NCBI GenBank assembly: GCA_045648785.1
Contig: JAZROP010000043.1
Span: 40,699 to 104,698, forward strand
DNA from: RGIG7450 sp045648785
Lineage (GTDB): Bacteria > Bacillota > Clostridia > RUG12999
Direction of reading: 5' to 3'
Length of the DNA stretch: 64,000 nt
The notes below the pieces were generated by a model, which saw only the letters and a list, made by a program, of their open reading frames with translations, was not told where the DNA came from and did not search any database. The position numbers were made by a program, and so were the translations under genes. This document shows, in pieces, positions 33,167-42,546 of this stretch. The first letter of the stretch is position 1. Every line of letters starts with the position of its first letter.

Positions 33167-34441
33167 ATGAAAACACTGATAAAAAACGCGTGGGTTATAA
33201 CCTGCAATGAAAAGTTTGATGTAATAAAAAACGGATATGTAGTTATTGAAAACAATAAATTTAAGTCTGTTTCTGATAAAATGCCAGAGGGCGAGTTTGA
33301 TGTAATTGACGCACATGGCGGAATTTTAATGCCCGGACTTGTAAATGCACATACACATTCACCAATGACATTCCTGCGCGGTTATGCAGACGGCTATCCG
33401 CTTGAGGTATGGCTTAATGAACATATTTTCCCGAAAGAAGCACTTCTCAGTGCAGAAGATGTATATTATTTTTCATCTCTTGGGATTATGGAAATGATTT
33501 CAAGCGGTACAACGCTTTTTTCAGATATGTATGACTTTTGTGATGCAATTGCAGATGCGGTTGATGAGTCGGGGGTAAAAGCACTGTTGTCCCGTGGGAC
33601 AACATATTTTGACCAATCTGTTCCTTTTGAAAAACATAAAGGAACAATTGAGTCGATTGAGCTTTTAAACCGCCAGAATGACAGAATTTCCGTTGCTTTT
33701 GCACCTCATGCTGTTTATACAACAACGCCGGAATTTCTTGAATATTTTGCAAAACTTGCATGTGATAATAACGCTGTTTATCATATACACCTTTCTGAAA
33801 CAGTAACCGAAAATGAAAACTGCATTAAAAAATATGGAAAATCACCAACTCGGCTTATTTATGATGTGGGAGCATTTAACACTAAAGTTCTCGCGGCACA
33901 TTGCGTTCATCTTACTGACGAAGATTTGACCATTTTAGCCGAAAACAATGCTTCTCTTGCACACAATCCCACAAGCAATTTAAAACTTGGCAGTGGTTGT
34001 GCAGATATTAAGAGGATGAAAATATTTGGTGCGGATATATGTATTGGTACTGATGGTGCCTCAAGCAATAATTCAGTTAATATGTTAAAAGAACTTAATG
34101 TTGCGGCACTTTTAACCTGTGGCGTAACGCAGGACCCTCTTGCGGTAAATGCGCAGGATGCAATTTGCTGGGCTACAAATGCAAAAGCTCTTGGATTTAA
34201 TGATACAGGTGTTATAGAACCGGGAAAGAAAGCTGATTTTATTATTCTTGACTGCGACAGCCCGAATATGATGCCCTGTCACAATCCTGTTTCAAATGTT
34301 GTTTATTCCGCAAACGAATCTAATGTTAAATATGTTTTTGCAGACGGTAAACTTTTATATAAAAATGGCGAATTTACAACACTTGACAGAGAAAAAATTA
34401 TTTTTGGTTTTGATAAAGCTCTAAAAAGAATATTTAATTGA
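33167..34441 (+). CDS. Amidohydrolase, MtaD/SsnA-like (S-adenosylhomocysteine/methylthioadenosine deaminase family)
   Basis: A 424-residue metal-dependent deaminase. NAHTHSPMTFLRGYA holds the first metal site, HIHLSET the third His and Glu, AAHCVHL the next His, and GTDGASSNNSVNML the catalytic Asp. Together they match the MtaD subgroup, which deaminates S-adenosylhomocysteine, methylthioadenosine or adenosine. Guanine deaminase and SsnA are relatives, so substrate is an inference. GGGGGTG precedes the ATG. The next gene, gpr, begins 38 bases after its stop. Confidence 0.85.
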   Translation: MKTLIKNAWVITCNEKFDVIKNGYVVIENNKFKSVSDKMPEGEFDVIDAHGGILMPGLVNAHTHSPMTFLRGYADGYPLEVWLNEHIFPKEALLSAEDVYYFSSLGIMEMISSGTTLFSDMYDFCDAIADAVDESGVKALLSRGTTYFDQSVPFEKHKGTIESIELLNRQNDRISVAFAPHAVYTTTPEFLEYFAKLACDNNAVYHIHLSETVTENENCIKKYGKSPTRLIYDVGAFNTKVLAAHCVHLTDEDLTILAENNASLAHNPTSNLKLGSGCADIKRMKIFGADICIGTDGASSNNSVNMLKELNVAALLTCGVTQDPLAVNAQDAICWATNAKALGFNDTGVIEPGKKADFIILDCDSPNMMPCHNPVSNVVYSANESNVKYVFADGKLLYKNGEFTTLDREKIIFGFDKALKRIFN

Positions 34442-34479
34442 AAAAAATTTCATAATAGCAAAAAAGGAGAGTTGCTGTT

Positions 34480-35400
34480 ATGAAAAATGTTCAAACCGAC
34501 CTTGCGGTTGAAGCACATGAAAGCTATGTCGGAGATGGAGCAAATGCTCCTAGCGGTGTAGATGTTAATGTTAAACAGTTTGGAGAGATTAAGCGTACAC
34601 TTGTTAAGATTTCTACTGCTACTGCAGAGAAAAAACTAAATAAAAAGCAAGGCAGTTATATTACAATTGAGTATGGAAAGCTGCAACTTATGTCGGATGA
34701 TAACAAGACTAAACTTACCGAGCTTGTGGAATATGAAATAGAAAAACTTCTTAATAAAAAAGATGTCTCAACTGATGGAAATGTTCTTGTTGTAGGTCTT
34801 GGAAATGATGACATAACGCCTGATGCGATAGGACCACTTACGGTTTCAAAACTTGATGTAACGAGGCATTTGTTTGGATATTTACCCGATAAAATTACTG
34901 ATAATATGCGGTCGGTGAGCGCACTTGCTCCCGGAGTGCTTGGCACAACAGGAATTGAAACTCAGGAAATAATTCAGGCAGTTACAGAAAAAACAAAACC
35001 CGCTGCAATTATAGCCATTGATGCACTTGCCTCAAGGAGCATGGACAGGCTTGGTAAAACTATACAGATTGCCGACACAGGTATTCAGCCCGGGTCGGGA
35101 GTGGGGAATAAAAGAAAAGGCCTTAATTTTGAAAATTTAGGAGTTCCGGTAATTGCTGTCGGCGTACCAACTGTAGCGGATGCGGCAACGGTTGCAGATG
35201 ATGCTGTTGCGGCAGTTTTATCACATATATCCGCTGCGGATATTGACGAAGATAAAAGATATAATTTTGTAAAAAAGGTTATGGGCAGCGAAGCTGCGAA
35301 TATGATGGTTACATTAAAGGAAATTGACCTTATAGTAAATGATATTTCTGAAATTATTGCAACAGGCATGAACGGAGCACTTCAAAAAAGGAGGGAATAA
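34480..35400 (+). CDS. gpr: Spore germination protease GPR
   Basis: GPR degrades the small acid-soluble proteins that coat DNA in dormant spores. The 306-residue protein begins with the propeptide-like NVQTDLAVEAHESYVG and has VVGLGNDDITPDAIGPLTV, the substrate-like core SALAPGVLGTTGIETQEI and AIDALASRSMDRLGKTIQI-type sequence (IIAIDALASRSMDRLGK), then GVPVIAVGVPTV. It is the best evidence that the organism forms spores. Its stop lies two bases before recG, with the recG ribosome site inside its last codons. Confidence 0.95.
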   Translation: MKNVQTDLAVEAHESYVGDGANAPSGVDVNVKQFGEIKRTLVKISTATAEKKLNKKQGSYITIEYGKLQLMSDDNKTKLTELVEYEIEKLLNKKDVSTDGNVLVVGLGNDDITPDAIGPLTVSKLDVTRHLFGYLPDKITDNMRSVSALAPGVLGTTGIETQEIIQAVTEKTKPAAIIAIDALASRSMDRLGKTIQIADTGIQPGSGVGNKRKGLNFENLGVPVIAVGVPTVADAATVADDAVAAVLSHISAADIDEDKRYNFVKKVMGSEAANMMVTLKEIDLIVNDISEIIATGMNGALQKRRE

Positions 35401-35402
35401 AG

Positions 35403-37451
35403 TTGTACTTGATGGATAAACCGGTTACTGAACTGAAAGGAGTCGGCGAAAGCAGAGCGAAACTTCTTTCAAAACTTAAAATTAAAACCATTGGAGATAT
35501 GCTTTATTTCTTCCCGAGACATATTGAGGACAGAAGTGTATCAATGCCAATATTTTCGCTGACAGACGGTATGAAAGCTACCGTCAGGGCAACGGTTGTT
35601 TCAAAACCAAGCAAACTGAGAGTAAGAAACAATCTCACAATTTACACAATGCCAGTTAAAGATTCGTCCGGAACAATGTATCTTACATGGTATAACAATA
35701 GATATATTGAAAATGCTTTTGTTGTCGGCAAAGATTATAATTTTTTTGGCACTGTACAAATAAAATATGGAAAAAAGCAGATAGAAAATCCAACTTACGA
35801 AGCAGTGGATAATAATCTCCATACAGGTCGTATTGTTCCTGTTTATCCACTGACAGAAAATCTCCCGCAGAAAACGATGAGGCTTATTGCCAAAGAATGT
35901 ATTGAAAAAAGCATTAGCAGTCTTAATGACCCAATACCTCTTCATATAAGAGAAAAATATGGTCTTTGTGAAATAAATTACGCTTTTTCATCAATTCATT
36001 TTCCTGAAACTCAAACTGATTATAATATTGCCCGTAACAGATTTATTTTTGAAGAACTTTTGATGTTGCAACTAGGCATGTTACATATTAAAACTAGAAA
36101 AATGAAAATTAATACTCAGCCTATGGATGTTTCATTTGCTCCTGATTTTATGAACAAACTTTCTTTTGAAATGACAGGTGCTCAAAAAAGAGTTTTTAAT
36201 GAAATATGTATCGACTTATCTTCTGAAAAAACGATGAACAGGCTTGTTCAGGGGGATGTTGGTTCGGGTAAAACTGTACTTGCGTTTGCGGCGATGTATA
36301 TAGCGCTTAAAAACGGCAGACAATCTGTGCTTATGGCACCAACAGAAGTGCTCGCAAATCAACACTATAAAACTGCATTAGAGTTATTTGATGAGGAAGA
36401 AGTTCAGCTTCTGACAGGAAGTTTTACCGCTTCTCAAAAGCGCAATGCATATGAGAATATAAAAAGTGGTAAGGCTAAAATTATTATCGGAACACACGCT
36501 CTTATTGAAAACAGGGTTAAATATTTTGATCTTGCGCTTGTAATTACAGATGAACAACATCGTTTTGGTGTTCGTCAAAGAGCACTTCTTGCAGAAAAAG
36601 GGAATAGCCCGCATGTTCTTATAATGTCGGCTACACCAATACCCCGAACGCTTTCACTTATAATTTACGGTGAACTTGATATTTCAGTAGTTGACGAGCT
36701 TCCGCCTGGCAGGCAGAAAGTGGACACATTTGCTGTTGACGCGGGAATGCGTCAGCGTATTAATAATTTTATCCGGAAAAATCTCTCTGAAGGCAGGCAG
36801 ATTTATGTGATCTGTCCATTAATAGAAGAATCGGAAAAAATTGATTTAACTGCTGCAAAAGAGCTTACACATAAGCTTTCAACGGAAATACTGCCCGATT
36901 ATAATGTAAGTCTCTTGCATGGAAAAATGAAACCGGCTGAAAAAAACGAAATAATGAGTGGTTTTTCCTCTGGTAACATAAATGTGCTTGTATCAACAAC
37001 TGTAATTGAAGTTGGAATGAATGTTCCCAACGCAACAGTTATGATTATTGAAAACGCAGAAAGATTTGGTCTGTCACAACTTCACCAGATTAGGGGGAGA
37101 GTTGGTAGAGGCGCAGAAAAATCATACTGCATTATGTTTTCGGATGGTGGAAACGACACCACTAAAAAGCGACTTGATATAATGACTAAAACTAGTGACG
37201 GTTTTGAAATTGCACGCCGTGACCTTGAGCTTCGTGGACCGGGAGACTTTCTCGGCAAAAGACAACATGGTATGCCTGAGCTTAATGTTGCTGACATTTT
37301 CACTGATTTTGAAACAATGAAGCTTGCGCGTGAAGCGGCAAATATTATTCTCAAAAAGGACCCGAATTTGTCATCGGACGAAAATAGATTTCTTAAAATT
37401 AAAATCAACCGAATGTTTGAGGGTGTGTCCGGCGGTAATATAATTGGGTAA
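35403..37451 (+). CDS. recG: ATP-dependent DNA helicase RecG
   Basis: RecG rewinds stalled forks and branch-migrates junctions. The 682-residue product begins PVTELKGVGESRAKLLSKL, has the wedge OB domain, Walker A GDVGSGKTVLA, the DEQH box ITDEQHRFGVRQ, SATPIPRTLSL, and helicase motif VI QIRGRVGRGAEKSYC. I keep the TTG start at 35403, eight bases after GGAGG; an ATG at 35412 is 17 bases away. Overlapping transcription with gpr is likely. Confidence 0.95.
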   Translation: MYLMDKPVTELKGVGESRAKLLSKLKIKTIGDMLYFFPRHIEDRSVSMPIFSLTDGMKATVRATVVSKPSKLRVRNNLTIYTMPVKDSSGTMYLTWYNNRYIENAFVVGKDYNFFGTVQIKYGKKQIENPTYEAVDNNLHTGRIVPVYPLTENLPQKTMRLIAKECIEKSISSLNDPIPLHIREKYGLCEINYAFSSIHFPETQTDYNIARNRFIFEELLMLQLGMLHIKTRKMKINTQPMDVSFAPDFMNKLSFEMTGAQKRVFNEICIDLSSEKTMNRLVQGDVGSGKTVLAFAAMYIALKNGRQSVLMAPTEVLANQHYKTALELFDEEEVQLLTGSFTASQKRNAYENIKSGKAKIIIGTHALIENRVKYFDLALVITDEQHRFGVRQRALLAEKGNSPHVLIMSATPIPRTLSLIIYGELDISVVDELPPGRQKVDTFAVDAGMRQRINNFIRKNLSEGRQIYVICPLIEESEKIDLTAAKELTHKLSTEILPDYNVSLLHGKMKPAEKNEIMSGFSSGNINVLVSTTVIEVGMNVPNATVMIIENAERFGLSQLHQIRGRVGRGAEKSYCIMFSDGGNDTTKKRLDIMTKTSDGFEIARRDLELRGPGDFLGKRQHGMPELNVADIFTDFETMKLAREAANIILKKDPNLSSDENRFLKIKINRMFEGVSGGNIIG

Positions 37452-37454
37452 ATG

Positions 37455-37483
37455 TTGACAATTTATTTATTTTAAGTTATAAT
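37455..37483 (+). promoter_or_regulatory. Promoter of alaS
   Basis: TTGACA and TATAAT with a 17-base spacer, 36 bases upstream of the alaS ATG. The leader is too short for a T-box. Confidence 0.85.
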
Positions 37484-37518
37484 ATATTGTATTGTTTTAC
37501 GAAAGGATGAGTTGATTT

Positions 37519-40128
37519 ATGCAATATACAGGACTTAACGAACTCAGAGAAAAATATTTAGCTTTTTTCGAAAGCAAAGACCATCTCCGTCTGCCAAGTT
37601 TTCCTCTTGTTCCGCAGGGAGATAACAGTCTGCTTCTTATAAATGCAGGTATGGCCCCTTTAAAACCGTATTTCACAGGGAAAGAGGTTCCACCAAGAAA
37701 AAGAGTAACAACATGCCAGAAATGTATCAGAACGCCTGATATTGAGCGTGTAGGTAAAACTGCAAGACACGGTACATTTTTTGAAATGCTTGGCAACTTC
37801 TCTTTTGGCGATTATTTTAAACGCGAGGTTACTGCTTGGGCTTGGGAATTTATTACAAAAACCCTTGAACTTCCTGTTGACAGACTTTATGTCAGTGTAT
37901 ACGAAGATGATGACGAGGCATATGATATCTGGACAAAGGAAATAGGCGTAGCTCCTGACCATATGGTTAGGTTTGGCAAGGAAGACAACTTCTGGGAAAT
38001 TGGTACAGGCCCGTGCGGTCCTTGTTCTGAAATCTATTTTGACCGTGGTGAAAAATATGGTTGTGGTTCTCCCGATTGTAAAGTTGGTTGTGAATGTGAT
38101 AGATTTGTTGAATTCTGGAACCTAGTTTTCACACAATTTGATAAAGATGAAGACGGAAATTACAATAGACTCGCTAATCCAAATATTGATACTGGTATGG
38201 GTCTTGAACGTCTTGCTGTAATTATGCAGGATGTTAATAACATATTTGAAGTTGACACCATTCGCAATATTATGCTTAAAGTCAGCGAAATTGCCGGTGT
38301 AACATATAAAAAAGACGAAAAAACGGATGTTTCTCTCCGTGTAATAACAGATCACATCAGAAGTACAGTATTCCTTGTATCTGATGGTGTTATTCCTTCA
38401 AATGAAGGCAGAGGATATGTTCTCCGTAGACTGCTCAGAAGAGCCGCCCGTCATGGTAAACTTTTAGGAATTAAAGATAAGTTCCTGTTTGAACTTGCAA
38501 ACACAGTAATTGAAGAATCAAAAGGTGCATATCCTGTTCTTGAGGAAAAAGCTGATTACATAAAGACTGTTATCAGCCAGGAGGAAGACAGATTTGCAAA
38601 AACTATAGATGCAGGTCTTGAAATCCTCGAATCCATTATCAAGAATACAAAAGAAACAATTTCAGGCACAGATGCGTTTAAGCTTTATGATACTTTTGGT
38701 TTCCCAATCGACCTTACTCTTGAAATTGCTGAGGAAAACGGCCTTTCTGTTGATTTAGATGGCTTTAACGCAGAGATGCAAACTCAGCGTGAAAGAGCAA
38801 GAAATGCTCGTAATGTAGGCGAGGGCGCAGGCTGGGATAAAGACATTTTCTCGGCAATTAAAGATGTAAAAACTGAATTTATTGGTTATGATAAAGATAG
38901 CTGCGAAGCAGAGATTCTTATTATTGCTGAAAATGGCGAACTTGTTGATGTGGCGGGCGAAGGCTCCGAGGTCATTGTTGTTACTGACAAAACTGTATTC
39001 TACGGTGAAAGTGGTGGTCAGATTGGTGATAGCGGTGAGATTACTGCAAACGGTCTGAAAATTGAAGTTTCAGATACTAAAAAGGCAACTGACGGTAAAT
39101 TCCTGCATCACGGAAAAATTCTTGCAGGCGGCATCAAAAAAGGTGACAAGGTAACACTTTCAATTGATGTTCTCCGCAGAAAAGATATTGAAAAAAACCA
39201 TTCTACAACACATCTGCTCCAAAAAGCTTTAAGAGAAGTTCTGGGAACACATGTTGAACAGTCCGGTTCTTATGTAACAGATTCTAGACTCCGTTTTGAC
39301 TTTACGCATTTTTCAGCTATGACAAAAGACGAACTTTTAGAAGTTGAAAAGAAAGTCAACGAGGCTATTATGGCACAGTATCCTGTAGAAATTTTTGAAA
39401 CTGATATTAAATCTGCTAAAGAACTTGGAGCAACAGCTCTCTTTGGAGAAAAATACGGCGATAAAGTTCGTGTTGTAAAAATGGGTGATTATTCCATTGA
39501 ACTTTGCGGTGGTTGTCATCTTTCCAATACAGGATTTGCCGGTATGGTTAAAATTCTTTCTGAAAGCGGAGTTGCTGCAGGGGTAAGAAGAATTGAAGCG
39601 GTTACAGGCAGAGGCGTTGTAAAATACCTCGCAGAAAAAGATACCGAAGCAGAAAAAGCAGCCGTAATCCTTAAAACTTCTGTTACAGATATTGCTGCAA
39701 AAGCAGAAAGTGTAATGACTGAACTTAAAAACGCCGAAAGGGAAATCAGCTCGCTTAAATCAAAAATGGCAGGCGGTATTGCTGACGAACTTTTAGGAGC
39801 TGCAAAAGAAGTTAAGGGTGTAAAAGTTATAACTGCAAAACTTGATGGTATGGATGTTGACGCTCTTAGAAAACTTGGAGATAGCCTCAAGGAGAAAGAA
39901 ACTGTTCTCGCACTCGTTCTTGCCGGCGTAAATGGCGACAAGGTAACATTTGTTGCAATGGCTACTGCAGAGGCAGTTAAAAAAGGTGTTCATGCCGGTA
40001 AAATTATAAAAGAGGTTGCTACATTTGCAGGCGGTGGCGGCGGCGGAAAGCCAGACGCAGCTCAGGCAGGCGGAAAAGATGTATCGAAAGTTGACGGAGC
40101 CCTTGCTTTAGTAGAAAACCTTATTTAA
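37519..40128 (+). CDS. alaS: Alanyl-tRNA synthetase
   Basis: AlaRS charges tRNA-Ala. The 869-residue protein has the class II core (HGTFFEMLGNFSFGDYFK, GMGLERLA), the editing domain with NHSTTHLL and CGGCHLSNTG metal ligands, and the C-terminal Gly-rich domain GGGGGGKPDAAQAGG that binds the tRNA elbow. Length is full. The HIT gene follows 20 bases later. Confidence 0.97.
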   Translation: MQYTGLNELREKYLAFFESKDHLRLPSFPLVPQGDNSLLLINAGMAPLKPYFTGKEVPPRKRVTTCQKCIRTPDIERVGKTARHGTFFEMLGNFSFGDYFKREVTAWAWEFITKTLELPVDRLYVSVYEDDDEAYDIWTKEIGVAPDHMVRFGKEDNFWEIGTGPCGPCSEIYFDRGEKYGCGSPDCKVGCECDRFVEFWNLVFTQFDKDEDGNYNRLANPNIDTGMGLERLAVIMQDVNNIFEVDTIRNIMLKVSEIAGVTYKKDEKTDVSLRVITDHIRSTVFLVSDGVIPSNEGRGYVLRRLLRRAARHGKLLGIKDKFLFELANTVIEESKGAYPVLEEKADYIKTVISQEEDRFAKTIDAGLEILESIIKNTKETISGTDAFKLYDTFGFPIDLTLEIAEENGLSVDLDGFNAEMQTQRERARNARNVGEGAGWDKDIFSAIKDVKTEFIGYDKDSCEAEILIIAENGELVDVAGEGSEVIVVTDKTVFYGESGGQIGDSGEITANGLKIEVSDTKKATDGKFLHHGKILAGGIKKGDKVTLSIDVLRRKDIEKNHSTTHLLQKALREVLGTHVEQSGSYVTDSRLRFDFTHFSAMTKDELLEVEKKVNEAIMAQYPVEIFETDIKSAKELGATALFGEKYGDKVRVVKMGDYSIELCGGCHLSNTGFAGMVKILSESGVAAGVRRIEAVTGRGVVKYLAEKDTEAEKAAVILKTSVTDIAAKAESVMTELKNAEREISSLKSKMAGGIADELLGAAKEVKGVKVITAKLDGMDVDALRKLGDSLKEKETVLALVLAGVNGDKVTFVAMATAEAVKKGVHAGKIIKEVATFAGGGGGGKPDAAQAGGKDVSKVDGALALVENLI

Positions 40129-40148
40129 AAAAAGAAAGGAAGATTCCT

Positions 40149-40490
40149 ATGGATTGTATCTTCTGTAACATAATTAAAGGTGAAATTCCTTCATCTAAGG
40201 TATACGAAAATGAATATGTATATGCATTCAATGATATAAGTCCGGTTGCTCCGGTTCATGTTCTTATTATCCCTAAAGAACATATTGAAAGCATAAACGA
40301 TGTAACAGCGGAAAATGCAGACCTTATTTCCAAGATATATCTTGCAGCAGGTGAAATTGCAAAACAGCTTGGTGTTGCCGAAAGCGGTTACAGGGTTGTA
40401 TCAAACTGTGGCGAAGCTGCAGGACAGACTGTTAATCACATTCATTTCCACCTACTTGGTGGGCGAGACCTTGCATGGCCTCCGGGTTAA
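40149..40490 (+). CDS. HIT family protein (HinT-like)
   Basis: A 113-residue histidine-triad nucleotide hydrolase with CIFCNIIKGEIPSSKVYEN at the N-terminus and the triad HIHFHLLGG near the end. HinT enzymes cleave AMP from phosphoramidates such as lysyl- or alanyl-AMP side products, which makes the position right after alaS sensible. Length is typical. Confidence 0.95.
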   Translation: MDCIFCNIIKGEIPSSKVYENEYVYAFNDISPVAPVHVLIIPKEHIESINDVTAENADLISKIYLAAGEIAKQLGVAESGYRVVSNCGEAAGQTVNHIHFHLLGGRDLAWPPG

Positions 40491-40500
40491 TAAAATATTT

Positions 40501-40530
40501 AAAGTCGAAGAATTTTCTTCGACTTTTTTT
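40501..40530 (+). terminator. Terminator after HIT gene
   Basis: AAAGTCGAAG / CTTCGACTTT with a short loop followed by a run of T. Confidence 0.92.
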
Positions 40531-40543
40531 CTTTAAAAAACAC

Positions 40544-40572
40544 TTGACATAATGTTATTTATATGGTAAAAT
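40544..40572 (+). promoter_or_regulatory. Promoter of the dap/lysA operon
   Basis: TTGACA and TAAAAT with a 17-base spacer; transcription would begin just before the lysine riboswitch. Confidence 0.8.
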
Positions 40573-40594
40573 CACTATATACATTAAATAGTTA

Positions 40595-40750
40595 CCGGTT
40601 TAGGGTAGAGGCGCATTTTGTCAAGAGTAGATTTGTCGGTTAAGGTTTTCGTCAGCCGTCGGCAATTTAAAAGGGGCAGATGCCGAAAGTGCATACGGGC
40701 GTGAGTGTGTATCTTGGTTTTACGGATAATATTCGTAAGATTGTCGTAAT
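40595..40750 (+). promoter_or_regulatory. Lysine riboswitch (L box)
   Basis: GGTAGAGGCGC followed by AAGAGTAG, then AAAAGGGGCAGATGCCGAAAG, CGGGCGTGAGTG and AAGATTGTCG are the conserved blocks of the lysine riboswitch, in order and spacing. It lies directly upstream of dapA, whose product begins lysine synthesis. Confidence 0.92.
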
Positions 40751-40764
40751 ATTTATTACGGAGA

Positions 40765-40808
40765 GCTATCGGAATCGTAAAACGGCTTTTTGCTGTAATA
40801 GCGTTTTT
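40765..40808 (+). terminator. Riboswitch expression-platform terminator
   Basis: GCTAT/ATAGC encloses ACGGC/GCTGT, followed by GTTTTT. With lysine bound this hairpin would stop transcription before dapA. A further hairpin (CGGAAGAC / GTCTTTCCG) lies at 40827-40854. Confidence 0.6.
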
Positions 40809-40876
40809 CGGAGCAATTTATTTTACCGGAAGACGCATTTTTTATGTCTTTCCGAAAACAGAAAGGATTTGGTATT

Positions 40877-41770
40877 ATGAAAAAAGTAGTATTCAAAGGA
40901 GCAGCAACTGCACTTATCACACCGTTTAAAGACGGTAAAATTGACTTTGAAGCATATGGTAAAATCATTGATTTTCAGATTGAGCAGGGGATAGATGCCC
41001 TTGTATCCTGTGGTACAACTGGAGAAGCTTCAACACTTTCAGATGCAGAGCAGATTGCTGCAATTCAGTTTACAGTTCAACGCTCTGCCGGCAGAGTTCC
41101 TGTTATTGCAGGCACAGGTTCAAACGATTCTGCACATGGTTTAGAACTCAGTAAAGGTGCTGCAAATGTTGGTGCGGATGCACTGCTCGTCACAACACCT
41201 TACTATAATAAAACATCTCAGAGAGGTCTTATTAAGCTTTATAATGACCTTGCAGATTCAGTTGACAAACCTATTATTTTATACAATGTTCCATCAAGAA
41301 CAGGGCTTAATATTGAGCCAGCAACATATGCAGCTCTCGCAGAGCATCCAAATATTGTAGCTATAAAAGAAGCCGGAGGAAATTTTTCTAAAATTGCTGA
41401 AACAATGCACCTTGTAGGCGATAAACTTGCTCTTTACAGTGGTAACGATGACCAGATTGCACCAATGCTTGGTATTGGTGGTATTGGTGTTATTTCCGTT
41501 CTTTCAAACCTTGTTCCTGCACAGACTTCCCGCATGTGTCACGCCTTCTTTGAAGGAAATACAGCTGAATGTACGAAAATGCAACTTGATTATCTGCCGC
41601 TTATAAATGCACTATTCTCAGATGTTAACCCCATTCCTGTTAAAGAGGCTATGGCGCTTCTTAATGCTTGTACTAGAGAAATGCGCGCTCCGCTTCTTAA
41701 TATGGATGACGGTGCACTTGCAAAACTTAAGGCTGTACTTGAGCAGTACGGAATCGATAAAGTTTGCTGA
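40877..41770 (+). CDS. dapA: 4-hydroxy-tetrahydrodipicolinate synthase
   Basis: DapA condenses pyruvate and aspartate semialdehyde. The 297-residue protein has GTTGEASTLS, LLVTPYYNK-type LLVTTPYYNKTSQRG, YNVPSRTGLNI and the Schiff-base lysine in IVAIKEAGGN. The ATG at 40877 is nine bases after GAAAGGA; the earlier in-frame ATG at 40844 falls in the riboswitch platform. First gene of dapA-dapB-lysA; dipicolinate for spores draws on the same product. Confidence 0.96.
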   Translation: MKKVVFKGAATALITPFKDGKIDFEAYGKIIDFQIEQGIDALVSCGTTGEASTLSDAEQIAAIQFTVQRSAGRVPVIAGTGSNDSAHGLELSKGAANVGADALLVTTPYYNKTSQRGLIKLYNDLADSVDKPIILYNVPSRTGLNIEPATYAALAEHPNIVAIKEAGGNFSKIAETMHLVGDKLALYSGNDDQIAPMLGIGGIGVISVLSNLVPAQTSRMCHAFFEGNTAECTKMQLDYLPLINALFSDVNPIPVKEAMALLNACTREMRAPLLNMDDGALAKLKAVLEQYGIDKVC

Positions 41771-41790
41771 TTTGACAGGAGTTTTTACAA

Positions 41791-42543
41791 ATGAAAATTA
41801 TTATCAATGGCGCCCTTGGAAAAATGGGTGTTGAACTTACAAGAATAATAAATGAAAGCGAAAAGGATTATGAGGTTGTTGCCGGCGTAGACCCAAGAGC
41901 CGATGGAACAAATGGTGTATTTGCAAATCTTTCGGATTATACCGGCGATGCAGATATAATTATAGATTTTTCGCATCACGCTGCTACAAAAGATTTAATG
42001 GACTATGCAGCAAACAGAAATTTACCTGTTATTGTTTCAACAACAGGGCATGATGATGCAGAACTTAAAATGATTGATGAGGCGGCAAAAAAAGTGCCGG
42101 TATTCCATTCTGCAAACATGTCACTCGGGGTAGCTATGTTATCTGATTTTGCGTGTTGTGCAGCTACATTAATGCCTGATGCTGATATAGAAATTGTTGA
42201 AACACATCATAATCAAAAGCTTGATGCACCAAGTGGAACAGCACTTATGCTTGCTAAAGATATAAAATGTGTGAAAGAAGATGCTGAGTTTGTTTGCGGA
42301 AGAACCGGTCAGCACAAACGAGAAAAACAGGAAATTGGTATTCATGCCGTTCGTCGTGGCGGTATTGTTGGTATTCACGAAATTATTTTCTCTAACGGCA
42401 CAGAAACAATTACTATTAAACACGAGGCACACAGTCGTTCGCTTTTTGCTGATGGTGCACTTGTTGCGGCAGATTTTATTGTGGGCAAAAAACCCGGTCT
42501 TTATAATATGAGCTCTCTTGTGAGCGAAATAAGAAAGGCTTAA
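41791..42543 (+). CDS. dapB: 4-hydroxy-tetrahydrodipicolinate reductase
   Basis: DapB reduces the DapA product with NAD(P)H. The 250-residue protein has IIINGALGKMGVELTRI (nucleotide loop), STTGHDDAEL and the catalytic HHNQKLDAPSGTALML. Lies 20 bases after dapA and three before lysA. Confidence 0.96.
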   Translation: MKIIINGALGKMGVELTRIINESEKDYEVVAGVDPRADGTNGVFANLSDYTGDADIIIDFSHHAATKDLMDYAANRNLPVIVSTTGHDDAELKMIDEAAKKVPVFHSANMSLGVAMLSDFACCAATLMPDADIEIVETHHNQKLDAPSGTALMLAKDIKCVKEDAEFVCGRTGQHKREKQEIGIHAVRRGGIVGIHEIIFSNGTETITIKHEAHSRSLFADGALVAADFIVGKKPGLYNMSSLVSEIRKA

Positions 42544-42546
42544 AAT

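Noticed and set aside
37484..37518. T-box leader for alaS
   Set aside because: Only about 35 bases lie between the promoter and the ATG, far too short.
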